Shown here piece after piece: positions 5,095 through 5,745 of a stretch of 5,745 bases of DNA. This DNA comes from an uncultured bacterium. Lineage in GTDB: Bacteria > Planctomycetota > DG-23 > SLPQ01. The stretch's first letter is position 1. Every line of letters begins with the position of its first letter. Location: positions 1 to 5,745 of the forward strand of contig CALMGO010000093.1 of NCBI GenBank assembly GCA_937863625.1, read 5' to 3'. The notes under the pieces are model-generated. The model was given only the letters and a program-made list of their open reading frames with translations. It did not search any database and was not told where the DNA came from. A program made the position numbers and the translations under genes.

Positions 5095-5745
5095 ATGCCG
5101 CGCCTGCCGCGGCCTCGTCCGGGGTCACTTGCCCACATGGCAGCAAGAATATTCGCCTTGCCGTATAGCCGCTTTCCCCGCCATCTGCTGTGCGGAGTAC
5201 AAGCGTCACCTCAAGCGCCACCGGCAATGTGTTATCCGTCGTGCTCGAGTCCCAACTCTCCAGCCACTCCGTACCGTCATAGTACCTTACGTTAAACGAA
5301 AGTACGTTCAGGCACAGCGTCTCCGTAACAGGGTCGGGAACTTCAGGTGCGAGAAGGTTCGACGTCACTCTTCTCAGGAGGAGCGTGTCCGTCCCGTTCT
5401 CCTCTTCGCCCAGGGCGAACTCCACCTTTGAAATACCTTTCCCGCCGCCGGTCGTGTCGTCGACCGCAGCGTAGAAATCCACCGTATCGGCGTCCCAATT
5501 CCCCCCTGTCTTTTCATCCACGCCCATGAAGACTCCCGCCAGTATCCCCGTCGGCGGCAGCGTCGATGCGAAGTCCCGGCGCACAAGGTCCATCGCAAGA
5601 GTCGCAGACCGCACCGGCTCAAGCGATGCCTCTGCGCTCCTGCGCGCCCTGAACCCCACGTGAAGGCTCACGTAAAGCGCCGTCGCCAATATCGCCATCA
5701 GTGTCAATGCTACCAGCATCTCAAGTAACGTAAACCCTTTCCTCA
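5093..5745 (-). CDS. gspJ: GspJ-like minor pseudopilin of a type II secretion system (start codon cut by window edge)
   Basis: Minor pseudopilin expected to sit in the GspI-J-K tip complex of the T2SS pseudopilus. The reading frame continues above the first internal ATG (5719) to the window edge and gives RKGFTLLEMLVALTLMAILA, a classic type IV prepilin N-terminus: cleavage by prepilin peptidase after Gly, then Phe with Glu at +5 and a hydrophobic helix. The two bases at 5745-5744 are TG, in frame just before RKG, so the start is most likely ?TG with its first base outside the window; the protein would then be 217 residues with a very short leader (M-R-K-G). The C-terminal half has the GspJ pattern: RYYDG at about 154-158, W at 161, ESWDS near 163-167, LP at 174-175, then strands ending RRIFLLP. 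Two cysteines (about 145 and 204) could form a disulfide. The stop codon TAG overlaps the gspK ribosome binding site, which suggests coupled translation. The family call is firm; the exact substrate system is unknown. Confidence 0.9.
   Translation of the reverse strand, partial: RKGFTLLEMLVALTLMAILATALYVSLHVGFRARRSAEASLEPVRSATLAMDLVRRDFASTLPPTGILAGVFMGVDEKTGGNWDADTVDFYAAVDDTTGGGKGISKVEFALGEEENGTDTLLLRRVTSNLLAPEVPDPVTETLCLNVLSFNVRYYDGTEWLESWDSSTTDNTLPVALEVTLVLRTADGGESGYTARRIFLLPCGQVTPDEAAAGAA

Noticed and set aside
4878..5138. Minus-strand frame of 86 codons spanning the J-K junction
   Set aside because: Runs out of frame across the end of gspJ and the start of gspK; no features, and both neighbours explain the bases.
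1..5745. CRISPR arrays, tRNA or rRNA genes, insertion sequences
   Set aside because: No spaced repeats, RNA gene signatures, transposase frames or terminal inverted repeats were seen; the window is almost wholly filled by the six genes, and no stretch above 50 bases is free of coding sequence.

Overview
The window is a single, tightly packed, minus-strand block of six genes that encode the pseudopilus tip, assembly platform and outer-membrane channel of a type II secretion system (T2SS, Gsp family). Read in the direction of transcription (from 5745 down to 1) the order is gspJ, gspK, gspL, gspM, gspC, gspD. gspJ is complete except for what appears to be the first base of its start codon. gspD runs off the other end after its N-terminal domains. 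All large plus-strand open frames are antisense shadows of these genes.

Layout: minor pseudopilins J (5093-5745) and K (3716-5080); GspL, a PilM-like cytoplasmic domain fused through one membrane helix to a PilN-like periplasmic domain (2318-3715); GspM, PilO-like (1730-2314); GspC, carrying a PilP/homology-region domain (1170-1733); and the secretin GspD (1-1122, partial). Junctions are 12 nt (J-K), 0 nt (K-L), 3 nt (L-M), a 4-nt overlap (M-C) and 47 nt (C-D). No terminator or convincing promoter lies between them, so they read as part of one longer operon whose promoter lies upstream, outside the window. The ATPase (GspE), platform protein (GspF), major pseudopilin (GspG) and GspH/I are not here and are expected beyond the edges or elsewhere.

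How they work together: J and K would form part of the pseudopilus tip. L, M and C would link the cytoplasmic motor to the periplasm and to the N0 domain of D. D would form the outer-membrane gate through which folded exoproteins leave. The order L-M-C-D parallels pilM/N-O-P-Q of type IV pili and differs from the gspC-D-E...M order of enterobacterial T2SS.

Organism: an outer-membrane (diderm), GC-rich bacterium. The J-K-L-M-C-D order, the PilP-like short GspC and the EF-hand-bearing GspK remind me of deltaproteobacterial, PVC-group (Planctomycetota, Verrucomicrobiota, Lentisphaerota) or Hydrogenedentota-type systems. This is a weak inference and no phylum can be fixed from the sequence alone. 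Points of interest are start-codon use (a likely CTG or ATA start for gspK, GTG for L, M and C), a canonical EF-hand loop in GspK, and glycine-rich insertions in the secretin. I do not see a wholly new system; this is a divergent member of a known machine.
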